Assembly: GCF_040183065.1 (NCBI RefSeq)
Contig: NC_091119.1
Location: 107,597,763-107,661,762 of the forward strand
Length of the DNA stretch: 64,000 bases
Direction: 5' to 3'
Source of the DNA: Periplaneta americana
Taxonomy: Eukaryota; Arthropoda; Insecta; Blattodea; Blattidae
Part shown: one piece after another, positions 10,880 through 21,029 of the stretch
How positions within the stretch are numbered: the stretch's first letter is position 1
Layout of the letters: every line of letters starts with the position of its first letter
Position numbers and translations under genes: made by a program
Notes under the pieces: model-generated
Databases searched by the model: none
The model's input: the letters and a program-made list of their open reading frames with translations, nothing else
What the model was told of the DNA's origin: nothing

Positions 10880-10952
10880 CTGAAAAGGAGGTTTGAATCT
10901 ATGAAATGTGATCTACAATAATGTTTTTCTTTTTTGACAATAAATAGGCCCA

Positions 10953-11075
10953 TATTATTGTTGTTCAATCAATTGTCCGAAGACAGGTTTGAACTTCATA
11001 AGAGACATTAACAAAGCATCACTCATGAGGCAACTAAACCAGGAGATAATGCGTAGGATGCCAGTTCTTTTCCCC
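10953..11075 (-). mobile_element. dispersed SINE-like repeat, partial copy
   Basis: This segment is the reverse complement of part of the repeat at 27172-27450. Shared blocks include GTCCGAAGACAGGT, CATGAGGCAACTAAACCAGGA and CCAGTTCTTTTCCC. It ends in a TTGTTGTT tail, the complement of the (CAA)n tail of the other copy. It lies in the TSP1-gene intron between 10879 and 11264. Confidence 0.75.
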
Positions 11076-11263
11076 TTTCATTGCATACATACACAAAAAC
11101 ACAATTTTGGTCTCTCCATAACTTTAAAGTCAGTGTGTATAGAACGAGAAATTTTCGCCACTTTATTCCATTTGAAATTATTGAAAATGCATCATCCCTT
11201 CTTCACTAGTTACTCTCTGTTCTCTTTTGAACTATTCCTTGAATCTGTGGGTCGCTCTCTCAC

Positions 11264-11491
11264 CTGGCAGTTTGCAACTCTCGGTTTCCTTGCGGGGTCC
11301 GTGACATTCGGCGCCCCCAAACGCAGGCACCGGATTGTTGCAGGTGCGCGTGCGCGTTCGGCGACCCATCTCTCCGCACTGCCCCACACACTCGCCCCAG
11401 TTCCTCCATGCTCCCCAGCCACCATCCACCGGGCAATCCGAGCTGTGATCCAACCCCAGTGCACAGTGCAGCCGCTTCAGTGCCGCGTCCT
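11264..11491 (-). CDS. secreted TSP1-domain protein, exon carrying the thrombospondin type 1 repeat
   Basis: The 228-nt exon is bounded by TTGCAG and GTGAGA on the minus strand, entering and leaving in phase 1. It encodes EDAALKRLHCALGLDHSSDC, then a thrombospondin type 1 repeat beginning DGGWGAWRNWGECVGQCG. The W-x-x-W core, the CxxxC pair, the arginine ladder GRRTRTRTC and the later cysteines of GAECHGP and ESCKLP are all present; the last cysteine comes from the next exon. TSP1 repeats are known from secreted and matrix proteins that bind glycans or guidance receptors. The exon is GC-rich compared with its surroundings, as coding DNA in this window tends to be. A long plus-strand frame over it is antisense. 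Confidence 0.85.
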
Positions 11492-12279
11492 CTGCAATAC
11501 AATGAGGCCTTCATTCATTATCAATAGAAACGAGAGTTTCATGCACTATAAAATCCCAAAATACGCATGCATTCATGCACTATCGAACTATGAAACACAG
11601 CACGATCAAGCGAAAAATACATTAAAATATGCACTTTCATTTTTGTTCCAAATTTTTTATTTCACTTCACTCTTTTCCGCACAGTTAGCAAAAATTGGTT
11701 TCTTGAGGTTCAGTCAATATGTTTTTGGAGGCAGATAATGACCTCTTCATATCGCAAGAAGTTACGGTGCAAACATGAATGAACATATTTGTAACACTTA
11801 AAATTGTTTAGTCACACATTAAAAAGTGTTAAAATTTATTTTAAAAAAAGGTTATATACCTTGGACAGAAGGCCCGTTTCGACGCGGTGTTGCGTCTTCA
11901 TCTGTGTCCCACGAACTACTGTTGATCTTGAATTCTGCTATTTGCATTCGTCAGTTGTAGGGGTGGGGGTGTGTTGCTCTTATGGTGGGAGTGGTAGTTT
12001 GTGTATTATGTATCATAATATCGAACAATTTGTGGGTATTAAACTGTAATTGTATATTAAGTATAAGTAGGCCTATATGTTTGTAACAGTGTTACGTTAA
12101 ATTCTTCATTCAAGTTTTCGCCACAAATCACCTTCTTCATCCGTAGTCCGGGTTCGCATTTATGACCCTGTCCAGTTTGTTTTTCGCCGCTACACCTATT
12201 TTCCCACGGGCAGAACTGAGGAATCTATGGAATTCTTTGCATGATTATTTCCCTTTTTGCATTCTTGCAATATGTGAAG
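11492..12279. other. start of the long first intron; unclassified repeat-like sequence
   Basis: No exon was recognised. The stretch at 11850-12190 (with GCCCGTTTCGACGCGGTG and TCTTCATC motifs) looks like repeat-derived sequence but could not be placed in a family. Confidence 0.4.
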
Positions 12280-12835
12280 TAGATGCGACGTGCTAGTCGA
12301 CTTGAGCTGCTGCCAAGAAATCAAAAGGAGAATAGCAATGGCCAAGGAAACTTTTAATATACAAAGGAACATCTTCTGCGGACCTCTGGAAAAAGAATTA
12401 AGGAAGAGATTAGCCAAGTGCTTTGTATGGAGTATGGCATTGTGAGGTGGCAGAAACATGGACATTACGACGAAGTGAAGAGGAGCGAATAGAAGCATTT
12501 GAAATGTGGATATGGAGAAGAATGGAACGTGTGAAGTGGACAGACAGAATAAGAAATGAAGCTATGTTGGAAAGAGTGGATGAAGAAAAATAATGCTGAA
12601 ACTGATCAGAAAGAGAAAAAGGAATTGACTGGGGCACTGGTTGAGAAGGAACTGCCTACTGAAGGATGCACTGGAAGGAATGGTGAATGGGAGAAGAGTT
12701 CTTGGCAGAAGAAGATATCAGATGAAAGACAACATATAGATATATGGATCATATGAAGAAACGAAGAGAAAGGAGAAAATAGGAAAGACTGGAGGAAGCT
12801 GAGTTTGCAGTGAAATACCTGCCCTTGAGCAAAAT
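12280..12835 (+). mobile_element. LINE 3' fragment (RT C-terminal region), frameshifted
   Basis: The translated pieces, spread over two or three frames, are RIAMAKETFNIQRNIF, GPLEKELRKRLAKCFVWS, EERIEAFEMWIWRRMERV, RNWLGHWLRRNCLLKDALEG and GRRVLGRRRYQM. They match the end of an APE-type LINE polyprotein. The copy is truncated at its 5' end and interrupted by frameshifts. Its 3' end runs straight into the (ATGA)n array at 12838, a typical microsatellite tail. Confidence 0.8.
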
Positions 12836-12837
12836 AC

Positions 12838-12921
12838 TAAATGAATGAATGAATGAATGAATGAATGAATGAATGAATGAATGAATGAATGAATGAATGA
12901 ATGAATGAATGAATGAATGAT
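12838..12921. repeat. (AATG)n microsatellite, about 20 units
   Basis: An uninterrupted tetranucleotide array that directly abuts the LINE 3' end and probably grew from its tail. The repeated HSFI reading frame on the minus strand is an artefact of it. Confidence 0.95.
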
Positions 12922-12929
12922 TTCTTCTT

Positions 12930-13060
12930 TCAGGCCAAAGATAATTGAGTTCTTCTTCCGTTGTTGTAACTCTAGGTTATTGATCTTAACTTGTAATTTA
13001 TCATTATCTTGTTGAAGAGTGTTTGAAATCGCGTTGATGGTTGTACGAAATCCATGCATT
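12930..13060 (-). mobile_element. LINE ORF1/coiled-coil fragment
   Basis: The minus strand encodes TINAISNTLQQDNDKL and INNLELQQRKKNSIIFGLKE. This resembles the coiled-coil end of LINE first ORFs or the start of endonuclease-RT proteins (the NNLEQ--R-NNI-IFG pattern). The copy is a short fragment, head to tail against the microsatellite. The assignment rests on one motif. Confidence 0.5.
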
Positions 13061-13248
13061 GGGGAACTAAATCGTTGAGTGTCTGAATAATTTAATTAAT
13101 TTAATTCCTTTACTCATTTATTTCAGCCTTTATCATTTCGCTGTTTAACATCTGAGATGGTTTAACTGAATGTTTTGGAGGACCGGGGTTTAGTTCTACT
13201 CCGCCGATTATTAGAAGAAATGCCAATGTAACTCCTAATCCTCATATT

Positions 13249-14875
13249 CAGGGGCGGCTCGTCCATAAGAGCTGCGGTGCTGCAGCACTCCCTGCTTTCA
13301 CAGGAAAATAAAAATAATATTTATTTTAATTTTTAGAAGAATTGTTACAGCTTTTATTGGTAAATTGCTTTATATTTCATCTAGCCGGGAATATGTACTA
13401 TTATCTTATGCATAATCTTTATGCGCGTCGACTTTACTGGGATTGACACTGCATTCAAAGTCGTCCTGGCCACTGCAGGGTGAGACAGCTCATAGAGAGT
13501 GTGTCTTGCTTGGTCAGGGGGTAGAGAGGTGAAGGGAAGCAGAGGGAAACTGCCGCTGTTCAAAACCCGTATCTCGCTGCAGTGACTTGCAGAGCCAGGC
13601 CACAAGGGATCTTTCCTCTCCTCCCACGCCGCTATTGCAATGCTGCGTCAAATGGATTCTCTATTTGCTTCGAACTTAATGACATTTTTATTTTCTCTTC
13701 CCATACTTATTCTTGTAGAATCTTATCGAGTTAATATAACGAAATTAATATTCTCTTTTGCCTTATTATTACGTATATATCCAGCCTCCAGCAGAACCTA
13801 ATATTTGCCTTAACTCAAAATGATTGCACGAGTAGAATCCTTTTGATATAGCACGTAAGATACGAAAGAGACTTCTTTTCCAGTTTTAGAAAATTGTTGA
13901 CCATCAGTATATCTGAGTGTTGCTTTGGTGTGACGTCTTAATACCGTAACGTAACCAGTGCAAATTTGTAAGCATGAGTGTGTGTGAATTACAGAATATT
14001 AATTTTATTTTTCTCAATTTTCCCTTGCGGAGAATATTGATGTAATGAAGTGAAATTAAAGGGTCGTCCGTTACCCGACTTAAATCTTACTTAAGCTTCA
14101 TCCAGCCGAAATAGTGCATATATGTAAGGAAGTATAACAATGAAATTTACGCTAAGCATTTGTGGTTACGTGGATGTGAACAAAAAAAAAAATCTGTATT
14201 TTGTTTTCCTTGCCTCCTCTTCGGTGGTGATGCTGCATGGACTAGGAGTTATGTGACAGATTTAGGACATTTGCCCCTAAAAAGCAAAATGCACGAATCT
14301 TCGCAGTCTCACCTGAAAAATGTTGTTTCATTGGCTATGTTACGCAACTCATACTGCTGTGCAATTAAGTGAAGCGAACAGAACAAGAATTCTCAAACAT
14401 AATCAAGAAGTGAGAAAAAATCGTGAAATTATTTTTTAAAAAATATTGATGGTATCAAATTTGGTGGCCAATATGAATTTCCCCTTAGGGAACATGAAAA
14501 AACGATTCGAAGAACCCTCATGTGTTTCGTGGGTTGCTACAGTTCGTGAGTAATCTAAACGAGCCTCTCAAAAATCATTTGGAACATGCCACTGTTTAAG
14601 GTTATTCTAAGACAATTCAGAATGAACTGGTAGATTGTAAGTTGAGTGTCTACCGACCTGAAATTCAGGCTGAAATCGATGGTATTAGTTTTTCTTAGGG
14701 ATTAGCAAATGGTCCCACAGACATCTCCCAACTAAGTTAGGAAGTTCTGGTTTTTCAATATATAGTGCATTTATTTTTGTCCTATACTTATTAGTAATGG
14801 TATCAAGAAGCGAAATTTGTATGTACCGAAATCTACTGCAGCTCTCCCAATCCACAAGTTCACGAGCCGCCACTG
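13249..14875 (+). mobile_element. hAT element copy 1, 1627 bp, with 8-bp target duplication
   Basis: The element begins CAGGGGCGGCTCGTCC and ends TCACGAGCCGCCACTG, so its termini are inverted repeats of hAT type. The flanks carry a perfect 8-bp duplication CTCATATT at 13241-13248 and 14876-14883. It holds a remnant of a zinc-finger hAT transposase but is too short for the full catalytic domain, so it is a non-autonomous deletion derivative. A related copy lies inverted at 23267-24837. Confidence 0.92.
14160..14372 (+). pseudogene. TTF/ZMYM-type zinc-finger fragment of a hAT transposase
   Basis: The frame reads WLRGCEQKKKSVFCFPCLLF, then TDLGHLPLKSKMHESSQSHL. The CxxC-H-H arrangement is typical of the TTF-type zinc finger at the N-terminus of ZMYM1-like hAT transposases. 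Similarity continues weakly downstream (GQYEFPLREHEK) in other frames. The dimerisation and DDE catalytic regions are missing. The equivalent stretch in the inverted copy is disrupted by extra bases. Confidence 0.8.
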
Positions 14876-14883
14876 CTCATATT

Positions 14884-15177
14884 AATTCCTCGTCTCCTCC
14901 ACATTCTTGTTTCTTTCCAGTATTTCTTCTATTGCTGTTGAAAGCACCAATTTTTAATCTGTATACTTCAATGTCAATCCTCATGCCTCCAAGTTCTTCT
15001 CCCTAGTTTACCTCTAAGGCCTAGCACTGTACATTCCTCTTCTTGTTGTGTAGTACTTCTCACTACTGAGCGCTACTTTGACTCGTCTGTTACATACCAC
15101 TACCGTTTGATGAGTGTTCCACGGTGGTTAAAGCATGATGCGCTGTAGACGAAAATGCGTCTATTCCTTATAGGCCA
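14884..15177. other. no gene recognised
   Basis: Pyrimidine-rich intronic sequence without identifiable features. Confidence 0.5.
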
Positions 15178-15599
15178 ATTCACACGGGGATAGTTTACAG
15201 GAGTCAAGTGCTTGAAGCAAGTAGACTCTCCTTCGACTTTTCCCGTGTGATATGGTCGAGACAGTTAAGTTGTGACTTGCCAATCAAGCAGAATTTGAGT
15301 TGACGACTCGTCAACTTTTGTGTCCACTTTCCCGTCACGTGATCAACACTTTCCTCATGTGAATGCTAACTTTTAGCAACTTGCAAGCAGATATTGTGGA
15401 TAGTGTGTGATTGTTTAAATTAATAGCCAATTCATTTAGGTATCGAATTTGAGATTAATTTAACTTTCAAACTCCGCATTTTAACAATTACTAATTCTGC
15501 TTACAAATCACTTGAATTTGTAATTCGAAATTATTCAAGCAACCACCTGTTTTTAGGTTAGGCCTACACCTGGTTAGAAGCAAGTGGAATGTGCTACAT

Positions 15600-16195
15600 T
15601 AATTTGGAATGCTCGTTGCAAAAACAACGTTCATTCTATCGAGTTGATACAAAATAAATTCCTTTGGTTCCTGTATTATAAGATATTCAAAATACCTTGT
15701 CCATTCCAGATCCCAACTACTTAGATTATTGAGACGAATTTTTTATTTCCATACTTTCAATGACAGAAGAATGACTTACTCGATGATATTTCTCAGAAAA
15801 TTATGAACAAAAATAATACCGATTCCGCTTAAATACTCAAACTAATTCAAGTTTATATCCCTCCAAATATATAAATTTGGCATTTAATATCTCTAGATCG
15901 GAAGAAATATCACAACTTTTCCCTTGTTTTGGCCCTATAATTTATTATTAATTTATAAAATGTCTTATTTTTTGTCAATACTGAATAATTATAAGCTACA
16001 TCTCTGTCATGTTTTCATTTATTTTATTTCTATTGCTAATGAGTTGCATATAACTATTTTATAACTGCTGCTCATGTGAATCATTAGCAATAATAAATTA
16101 TAAGTTAAACTGTTCATGTATATTTATGTGAAGAAGGTGCTTTGATGGGCACCTAGCCTGTGTACCTTTACAAAAGTCATAATAAATTTAAAAAA
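15600..16195 (+). mobile_element. probable LINE 3' end with 3' UTR
   Basis: Weak, multi-frame similarity to the RT C-terminal tail of Jockey/CR1-like LINEs is seen, with ILKLIQVYIPPNIYKFG the best piece. It is followed by an untranslated region ending TGTACCTTTACAAAAGTCAT, then AATAAATTTAAAAAAAA. The assignment is tentative. Confidence 0.45.
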
Positions 16196-16408
16196 AATTA
16201 TATATATATATATACATACAATATATACACCCCTTATTGTAACTTTTTAGAATTGCAGGAGATGGACGAACTTCCGTGGAATATATATAGCACGAGAAAT
16301 ACTTTAATAATAATAAAAATTAAAATTAAACAAGAGGGAATTATTTCCGAAACTTGTTACGAAACCTTAAAGAACAAGGTGTCCATAACATTAATGAAGA
16401 AGTGGTTC

Positions 16409-16410
<2 letters not shown>

Positions 16411-16441
<31 letters not shown>
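16411..16441. repeat. poly(A) tract, 31 nt
   Basis: An uninterrupted A-run; it may be the tail of a retroposed copy or simple slippage. The lysine-rich reading frame through it is not a gene. Confidence 0.9.
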
Positions 16442-16443
<2 letters not shown>

Positions 16444-16573
16444 TACCTCCAAGCATACAACATTCAGCGCGCGGAACATGGTTTCAAGTTTAGTGTCTCC
16501 GTGTGATCACAAATATGATGTCAAGTTTAGATGCTTAAAGCACTTGACTACTGTAAACTATCCCCGCGTGAAT

Positions 16574-18808
16574 CAGGTTTATGACTCCCACTTGCTGCCG
16601 CTCACTTATCCTGCGAGAGTTGACAAGATCATGCTTCGACTACGGTGGAACAGCTTCTATAGGCTAGGCTTACTGGCCAGGTGCGCATGCTCAATATGGT
16701 CGCCAGTCGCCGCGGTCCCCCACCAAATTCGTGCTCGCATCGCAGTAGTATATCCGATCGAACGAGACAACATTTATTTCAATCGTGTTATTAATCACGA
16801 AGTTATGATGTCGGAATAGATCACCCTGCATCATCATGTTACATCGCCGTTTCCATCCTGGTACCCCATACATCGGTCTGATTTTAAAGACATATTTACT
16901 TCAAAATATTTGTTAGTGTATAATTCACAGAACAAACTAGCGCTACTGCAAACGTTGGATTTGTTATAATTCATAGTTCGCGATTAGCTGCTTATCACGA
17001 AGACACAACAATTAATATTCACAGTAACTACCTCATAGCACTCTGGGCTTATAAGTCAGAGGACCGGGTTCAAATCTCAGTCGATTCACCCTGAACTTAT
17101 AAGCCCATGATGTAGACAACGCAAAGGTTTTCTACGGTTACTCCTGTTCCTCTAAAGCACCCCAAAAATTCTCCACCATAATTTATTACGAGTATAATGA
17201 TCATACTACAAGCAATACAAAATCCAACAAGGTTCAGTTTAGAGAGCTGCAAAATAGCGCTTACAACCGGTTTATATTCGACCGGTTAGAGAACATCCGT
17301 CAAGGTGGGGCATCCGAGCTAATATTCTATTTTCAACCGCTTACCCCTTACGTTTTGCAGGTTAGACAGAACACCAGGCGCACTTAATCATACATGAAAC
17401 CGACATTTTCAGAGTAAACAAATGGAGTAACAATTGAAGGAAGTTTACTTTGTCTTATTAAAAAATGTGTTTGCTTGATATAGGTCTACAACAATGAAAA
17501 TTTTAATACAATTATCTTCATAACTAATACATAAATTTAATGAACAAATGGACACCACTAACAACAAAGGAAATAAGTGTAATGCAGATTATGAAATCTG
17601 GTGCGTAAATAAATGCAAGAATAAAATAAATTACAATTACTCACTAAGGAGAAGAGCAAATAAGCAAATAGGCCTACATTCTAATACAATATTTACATTT
17701 TAAATTCAAAACGCATACCTCTAAAACAGTAGTTAATATATAATCCATTTAATTACTCTAAACAACTGCATTATTATTTCATTAATAGCCTAAATCATTT
17801 TTTAAGAAGACAGAGTGTTATTAACAAAAAGAAAAGTACTCTGAAGTTCAAATGCTTGTACTTTCACGAAGCATATTTTTGCCCTTGAAAGTACCCAATT
17901 GTAATATGGACTGGATGAATGAATCAATCAATTAATCTATGAATAAATCAACTAATGAATCAATGAAGTAATAAATCACTCAGTGAATCAGTGAATGAAT
18001 CAATCAATAGATGAATAAATAAATGAATCGAAGTAGGCCTATAAATGGATAATAAGTCGATGGATGGATGGATGGATGGATGGATGACTGAATGTACTGA
18101 GAGAGGAAGAATTACCGATCAAATGGTAGGCCTACACGATGGTAAACGCGTCCTTACATGGCTCAATGTGATTTGCCTTTGCCGTCCACCCACAATGAGT
18201 GAGAAACAACTCGAATTATAGCGTCAGGCGCTCAATAGCTATTATAATTTCTATTTTTCGAACCGGTTGTGCACGACTCCAGTCCACTAACCAGCAAGAT
18301 AAAGTGCAGTGGTAGAATGTAAATGTTGTGCGGGTTCTTGTGAGCACACAGTGCAGGCGCTTCCACTATGGTCTACACTTCTCGACACTAATGCCATTCA
18401 CGTTCGTAGAGTCGAGGCTAATAATAGCACAAAAAAATCACATGAAGTACCCGGAAGACTGAATTTATTTAAAGCTGTTAAATTTGAAAAGTAAGCTTCC
18501 ATTTTGAATCTGTGCTTGAATGTCAGTAATACAGAATTAATAAGAGGGTTAAAAATGACGTTTGATGGTGAATTTTGAACTATTTTCGCTATGCGATTTT
18601 GTCGACTGGAAAGTGCACAAATGTTAAAGTGAAACACGGTTATAATGTATTAAACTGCAGAATGATATTAGTATGAAGTGTATTTTTCTCGAAACACTAG
18701 AAATTATTTTATTCACTTTTAAACATCATTCACTGTTGTTTCCATCTTTAAACAAAATAAGGACAACATAGCCACAGCTACAAATCTAGGAATACAATAA
18801 CTACTTAC
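16574..18808. other. remainder of TSP1-gene intron 1; no exon seen
   Basis: AT-rich DNA. At 17045-17106 a short inverted repeat (GGGCTTATAAG/CTTATAAGCCC) flanks a B-box-like GGTTCAAATCT, possibly a SINE scrap. Degenerate AATC/AATG tetranucleotides occupy about 17910-18057. No additional exon between the signal-peptide exon and the TSP1 exon was recognised, but a short one could be missed. Confidence 0.5.
18059..18086. repeat. (GGAT)n microsatellite
   Basis: About seven units, at the end of a longer region of degenerate AATC/AATG tetranucleotide repeats (17910-18057). Confidence 0.9.
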
Positions 18809-18881
18809 GAGAGTCTGAGTTATGAACGCACGTCACAAGAAGAGCTGAAATTAACACGGTAATCTTCATCATCGCCAACAT
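18809..18881 (-). CDS. secreted TSP1-domain protein, first coding exon (signal peptide)
   Basis: On the minus strand ATG at 18881 opens MLAMMKITVLISALLVTCVH followed by NSDS, then a consensus donor GTAAGT. The hydrophobic core ITVLISALLVTCV after MK is a typical secretory signal peptide. The exon leaves in phase 1, and the next recognised exon (11264-11491) enters with AG, giving a glutamine codon and an open frame. M1, M4 and M5 are all possible starts; M5 (MKITVL) gives the most classical signal sequence. The implied first intron is about 7.3 kb and full of transposons. The link between the two exons is inferred from phase and strand, not from RNA. Confidence 0.7.
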
Positions 18882-19080
18882 CTAAATAATTTCTTCATTG
18901 TTGACTGACTTAACCGCCTTTCCCTTTGCAAAAAAACCTTCGTAATGAATACATACGGTTTGGCTCGCCTCACAAGATCAGTAACTCCGACAGAACAGTA
19001 ATGTATTATTATTTTGAACAATGACAGTTTGTATTATTATGAGGAGTGGATCGGTTACTGAAGAAGGCTCTTTGCACATC
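18882..19080 (-). promoter_or_regulatory. possible promoter and 5' UTR of the TSP1 gene
   Basis: A TCAGT arthropod initiator-like motif lies at 18904-18908 (minus strand), only about 25 nt upstream of the ATG. Between them, CAACAATGA at about 18896-18902 gives an upstream ATG in good insect context. It opens a 9-codon frame that ends just past the main ATG. No clear TATA box was identified. The start site is not proven. Confidence 0.3.
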
Positions 19081-19107
19081 TCCTTTTTATGATCGTTGCA
19101 TGTAGAG

Positions 19108-19499
19108 ATGGGAACGATATATCGGTTTTTACGAAATACCGATATTTTCGTTTCGATATATCGATATCGAAATTTTGATTAAATATATCGTATAATATAT
19201 CGGTTTTCTCATAAATTGATCGGTTTTTTGTTTGTTTGTTTTTTTTTTTTTTTTTTTGGAATTATTATGAACAACAAAATCCACACTAGTTAACTCCGAT
19301 AATTCCCTGAGAGATTGCGATAATGAAAGTGGATAGTTACATAATTGTGCAACCTCCAATCAATGCATTTCTCTGATTGGCTGATCTGGAATTCGAATTC
19401 AAACAGTTTCTGAATGAACTGGCCCTCCTCATAATTAGAGAGTCAGTCAAACTTTTATGTAACCATCTACATGGACTCTAATTCAGTGTACTGAAAAAA
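19108..19499. other. ATATCG-rich low-complexity stretch and unassigned DNA
   Basis: At 19108-19225 the sequence is dominated by overlapping ATATCG/CGATAT motifs after GATGGGAACGATATATCGG, similar in style to hAT-related ends, but no partner end was found. A T-run (about 19240-19257) follows. Confidence 0.4.
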
Positions 19500-19733
19500 C
19501 TAGCGCAACATTATCTTTTTTCTTTCTCTTATTAGCTTGCATCGCTTCTTTACTTGTAACTTTTTTTTTTATTCTGTATACTGCCATTGTTCGTTTCTTT
19601 GTGTACTTGTTTACTTTTTTCCTTACTCTGTTACTTTCATCACCTATTTGTTCTTGTATTGTTTTGTATGCTTTGTCTAATGGCAGCCTCTAATTTGAGG
19701 AAGCTCTAGTAAATAAATAAATAAATGCAGTGC
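19500..19733 (+). mobile_element. LINE 3' UTR with (AAAT)n tail
   Basis: T-rich untranslated sequence ends in TAATGGCAGCCTCTAATTTG, then AGGAAGCTCTAGTAAATAAA and further AAAT units (to about 19726). This arrangement is typical of Jockey/CR1-like LINE 3' ends in insects. No coding part is attached. Confidence 0.55.
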
Positions 19734-20299
19734 CAAATTCAAAATGCAACCAGTGTTGCCAGGTTGAGGGATTTTATGGTCGAAAAGGGATTGAGGAATT
19801 TTTTGACAGAACACAAAATGTAGGGATTTTCACACGTTCTCATTTTTTCCATTTTTAAATATTTTTAAAAATATTTTTATTTATTTTATTTTTTTATTTT
19901 TCAGATATAAAATGAGTTTCTTAATTTTTATTAAAAGCACATAAAAGTGATTTAACACTGAAAACTCTATTATATGCTTAATATATGGTTTGTCAACAAT
20001 GGGTCGTTATAACATATTGTGACTTTTAATTCAACAATAATGTTACCTTTTATTCATAACAATAATGGCTTTCTATTTCTGAATTTAAACACTCCCTTCA
20101 ACAATGGGTATTCCACACAGCAACACAGTATTCGTTATTGCACTCCACAGACGACAATGACAATTCACGTGGATTATTGAGAACAACAATGTACTCCTAA
20201 TCTCAACTAATGTTCACAAACCACTATTTACAAAACAAAATTGTCAGTTCTCAGTTCACAGTTCGTTTGCCTTGGCTAGTTCTTCTAGCTCATTCACTC
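19734..20299. other. no gene; possible transposon end
   Basis: CAGTGTTGCCAGGTTGAGGG at 19753 resembles a hAT-like terminus, compared with CAGGGTTGCCAGAT of the element at 25437-26437. A matching end was not found. The rest is AT-rich. Confidence 0.35.
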
Positions 20300-20580
20300 A
20301 AGTTCACAGTATATCGAACCCAAGACTTCCAGAGACAGTCCACTGAACTTCGAACTCAAGACTTTCAGATAAAGTTCACTGCACGCCGAACCCAAGGCTC
20401 CCGGACGCGTTGCTTCCGCCTGGACGCTGCCACAGTTACTCAAGTTCACTCGCGTGTCGAACCCAAGACTCCCGGACGCGTTGCTTCTGTCTGGAAGCTG
20501 CCACAGTTACTCAGCTCACGGCTCGACGAACGCAAGACTCCTGGACGCGTTGCTTCCACCTGGGCGCTGCCAATTCACAA
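20300..20580 (+). repeat. GC-rich minisatellite, ~36- and ~70-bp units
   Basis: The phrase CGAACCCAAGACTCCCGG with close variants recurs at 20315, 20351, 20387, 20458 and 20527. The spacing is therefore 36, 36, 71 and 69 bp. The later units share GGACGCGTTGCTTC and GCTGCCA blocks. The array lies in an isolated GC-rich island that runs to about 20950. The 248-codon plus-strand frame through it is explained by the repeat structure and matches no family I know. Confidence 0.8.
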
Positions 20581-20955
20581 ACTGAACTCGCTGTCCAAAC
20601 TACAACTGGCTTTGCGGCTCTTCTTCGCGTCGAACCCTGGTCTCGAAGGCTGGCTTCCTTGCTGCTTCACAAAAACTGACTTCTGTTCTGAAATGCTCGC
20701 GCTTTTATGTGTTAGTCACACATTCTCGAACCTTAGATTTTCTGGATGTTTCGTTACAACAATCTGTCTCCAGAAGTTTCTCCACTCTCCGCCGCAGTTG
20801 GCCTCCTTCCTCTCTCATCCCACACAGCGGCCAGCATCTCGCAGCTTTGTGTCTCCCCTCTCCGCCGCCTTCCTTCCCGCGCACCCTCCCTTCTGCCGGA
20901 CGCGTGCTCGACTCCCGAGGCAGCGAGAACTTTCCAGCACGGTTGCCACAATATA
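20581..20955. other. GC-rich island, unassigned
   Basis: The base composition is markedly GC-richer than the surroundings, with CTCCGCCGC and GCAGCGAG motifs. Overlapping frames are open on both strands, as expected from composition. It could be the end of an uncharacterised element that includes the minisatellite. Confidence 0.4.
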
Positions 20956-21029
20956 ATTTTAGTTCAAAGAGTTGAGTGATTCAAATAAAAATGATCAAGA
21001 TTTATGTTCTTTTTTAATTTTACTGTCTT

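Larger units (their letters stand above)
15178..16573. mobile_element. TIR-bounded element of unknown family (~1.4 kb)
   Basis: The left end (15178-15216, ATTCACACGGGGATAGTTTA) is matched in reverse complement by the right end (16533-16573, TAAACTATCCCCGCGTGAAT) over about 37 bp. No target duplication or transposase was found. A LINE tail and a poly(A) tract are included between the ends. It is a non-autonomous DNA transposon or two solitary ends. Confidence 0.6.

Noticed and set aside
10989-11738. 249-codon plus-strand reading frame
   Set aside because: It runs antisense across the TSP1 exon and a SINE-like repeat. The minus strand has a convincing domain with splice sites, so this frame is a shadow.
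12718-13059. Repeated HSFI protein on the minus strand
   Set aside because: It is the translation of an (AATG)n microsatellite; only the N-terminal LINE-like piece is meaningful.
16160-16819. 219-codon frame with a lysine run
   Set aside because: It crosses an AT-repeat and a 31-nt poly(A) tract and begins in a LINE 3' end; no coding signal.
17045-17106. tRNA-like segment with GGTTCAAATCT
   Set aside because: Only a B-box-like motif and a short inverted repeat; no A box and no cloverleaf.
20210-20956. 248-codon plus-strand reading frame, GC-rich
   Set aside because: It is explained by the 36/70-bp minisatellite and base composition; overlapping frames on both strands are equally open and no domain is seen.
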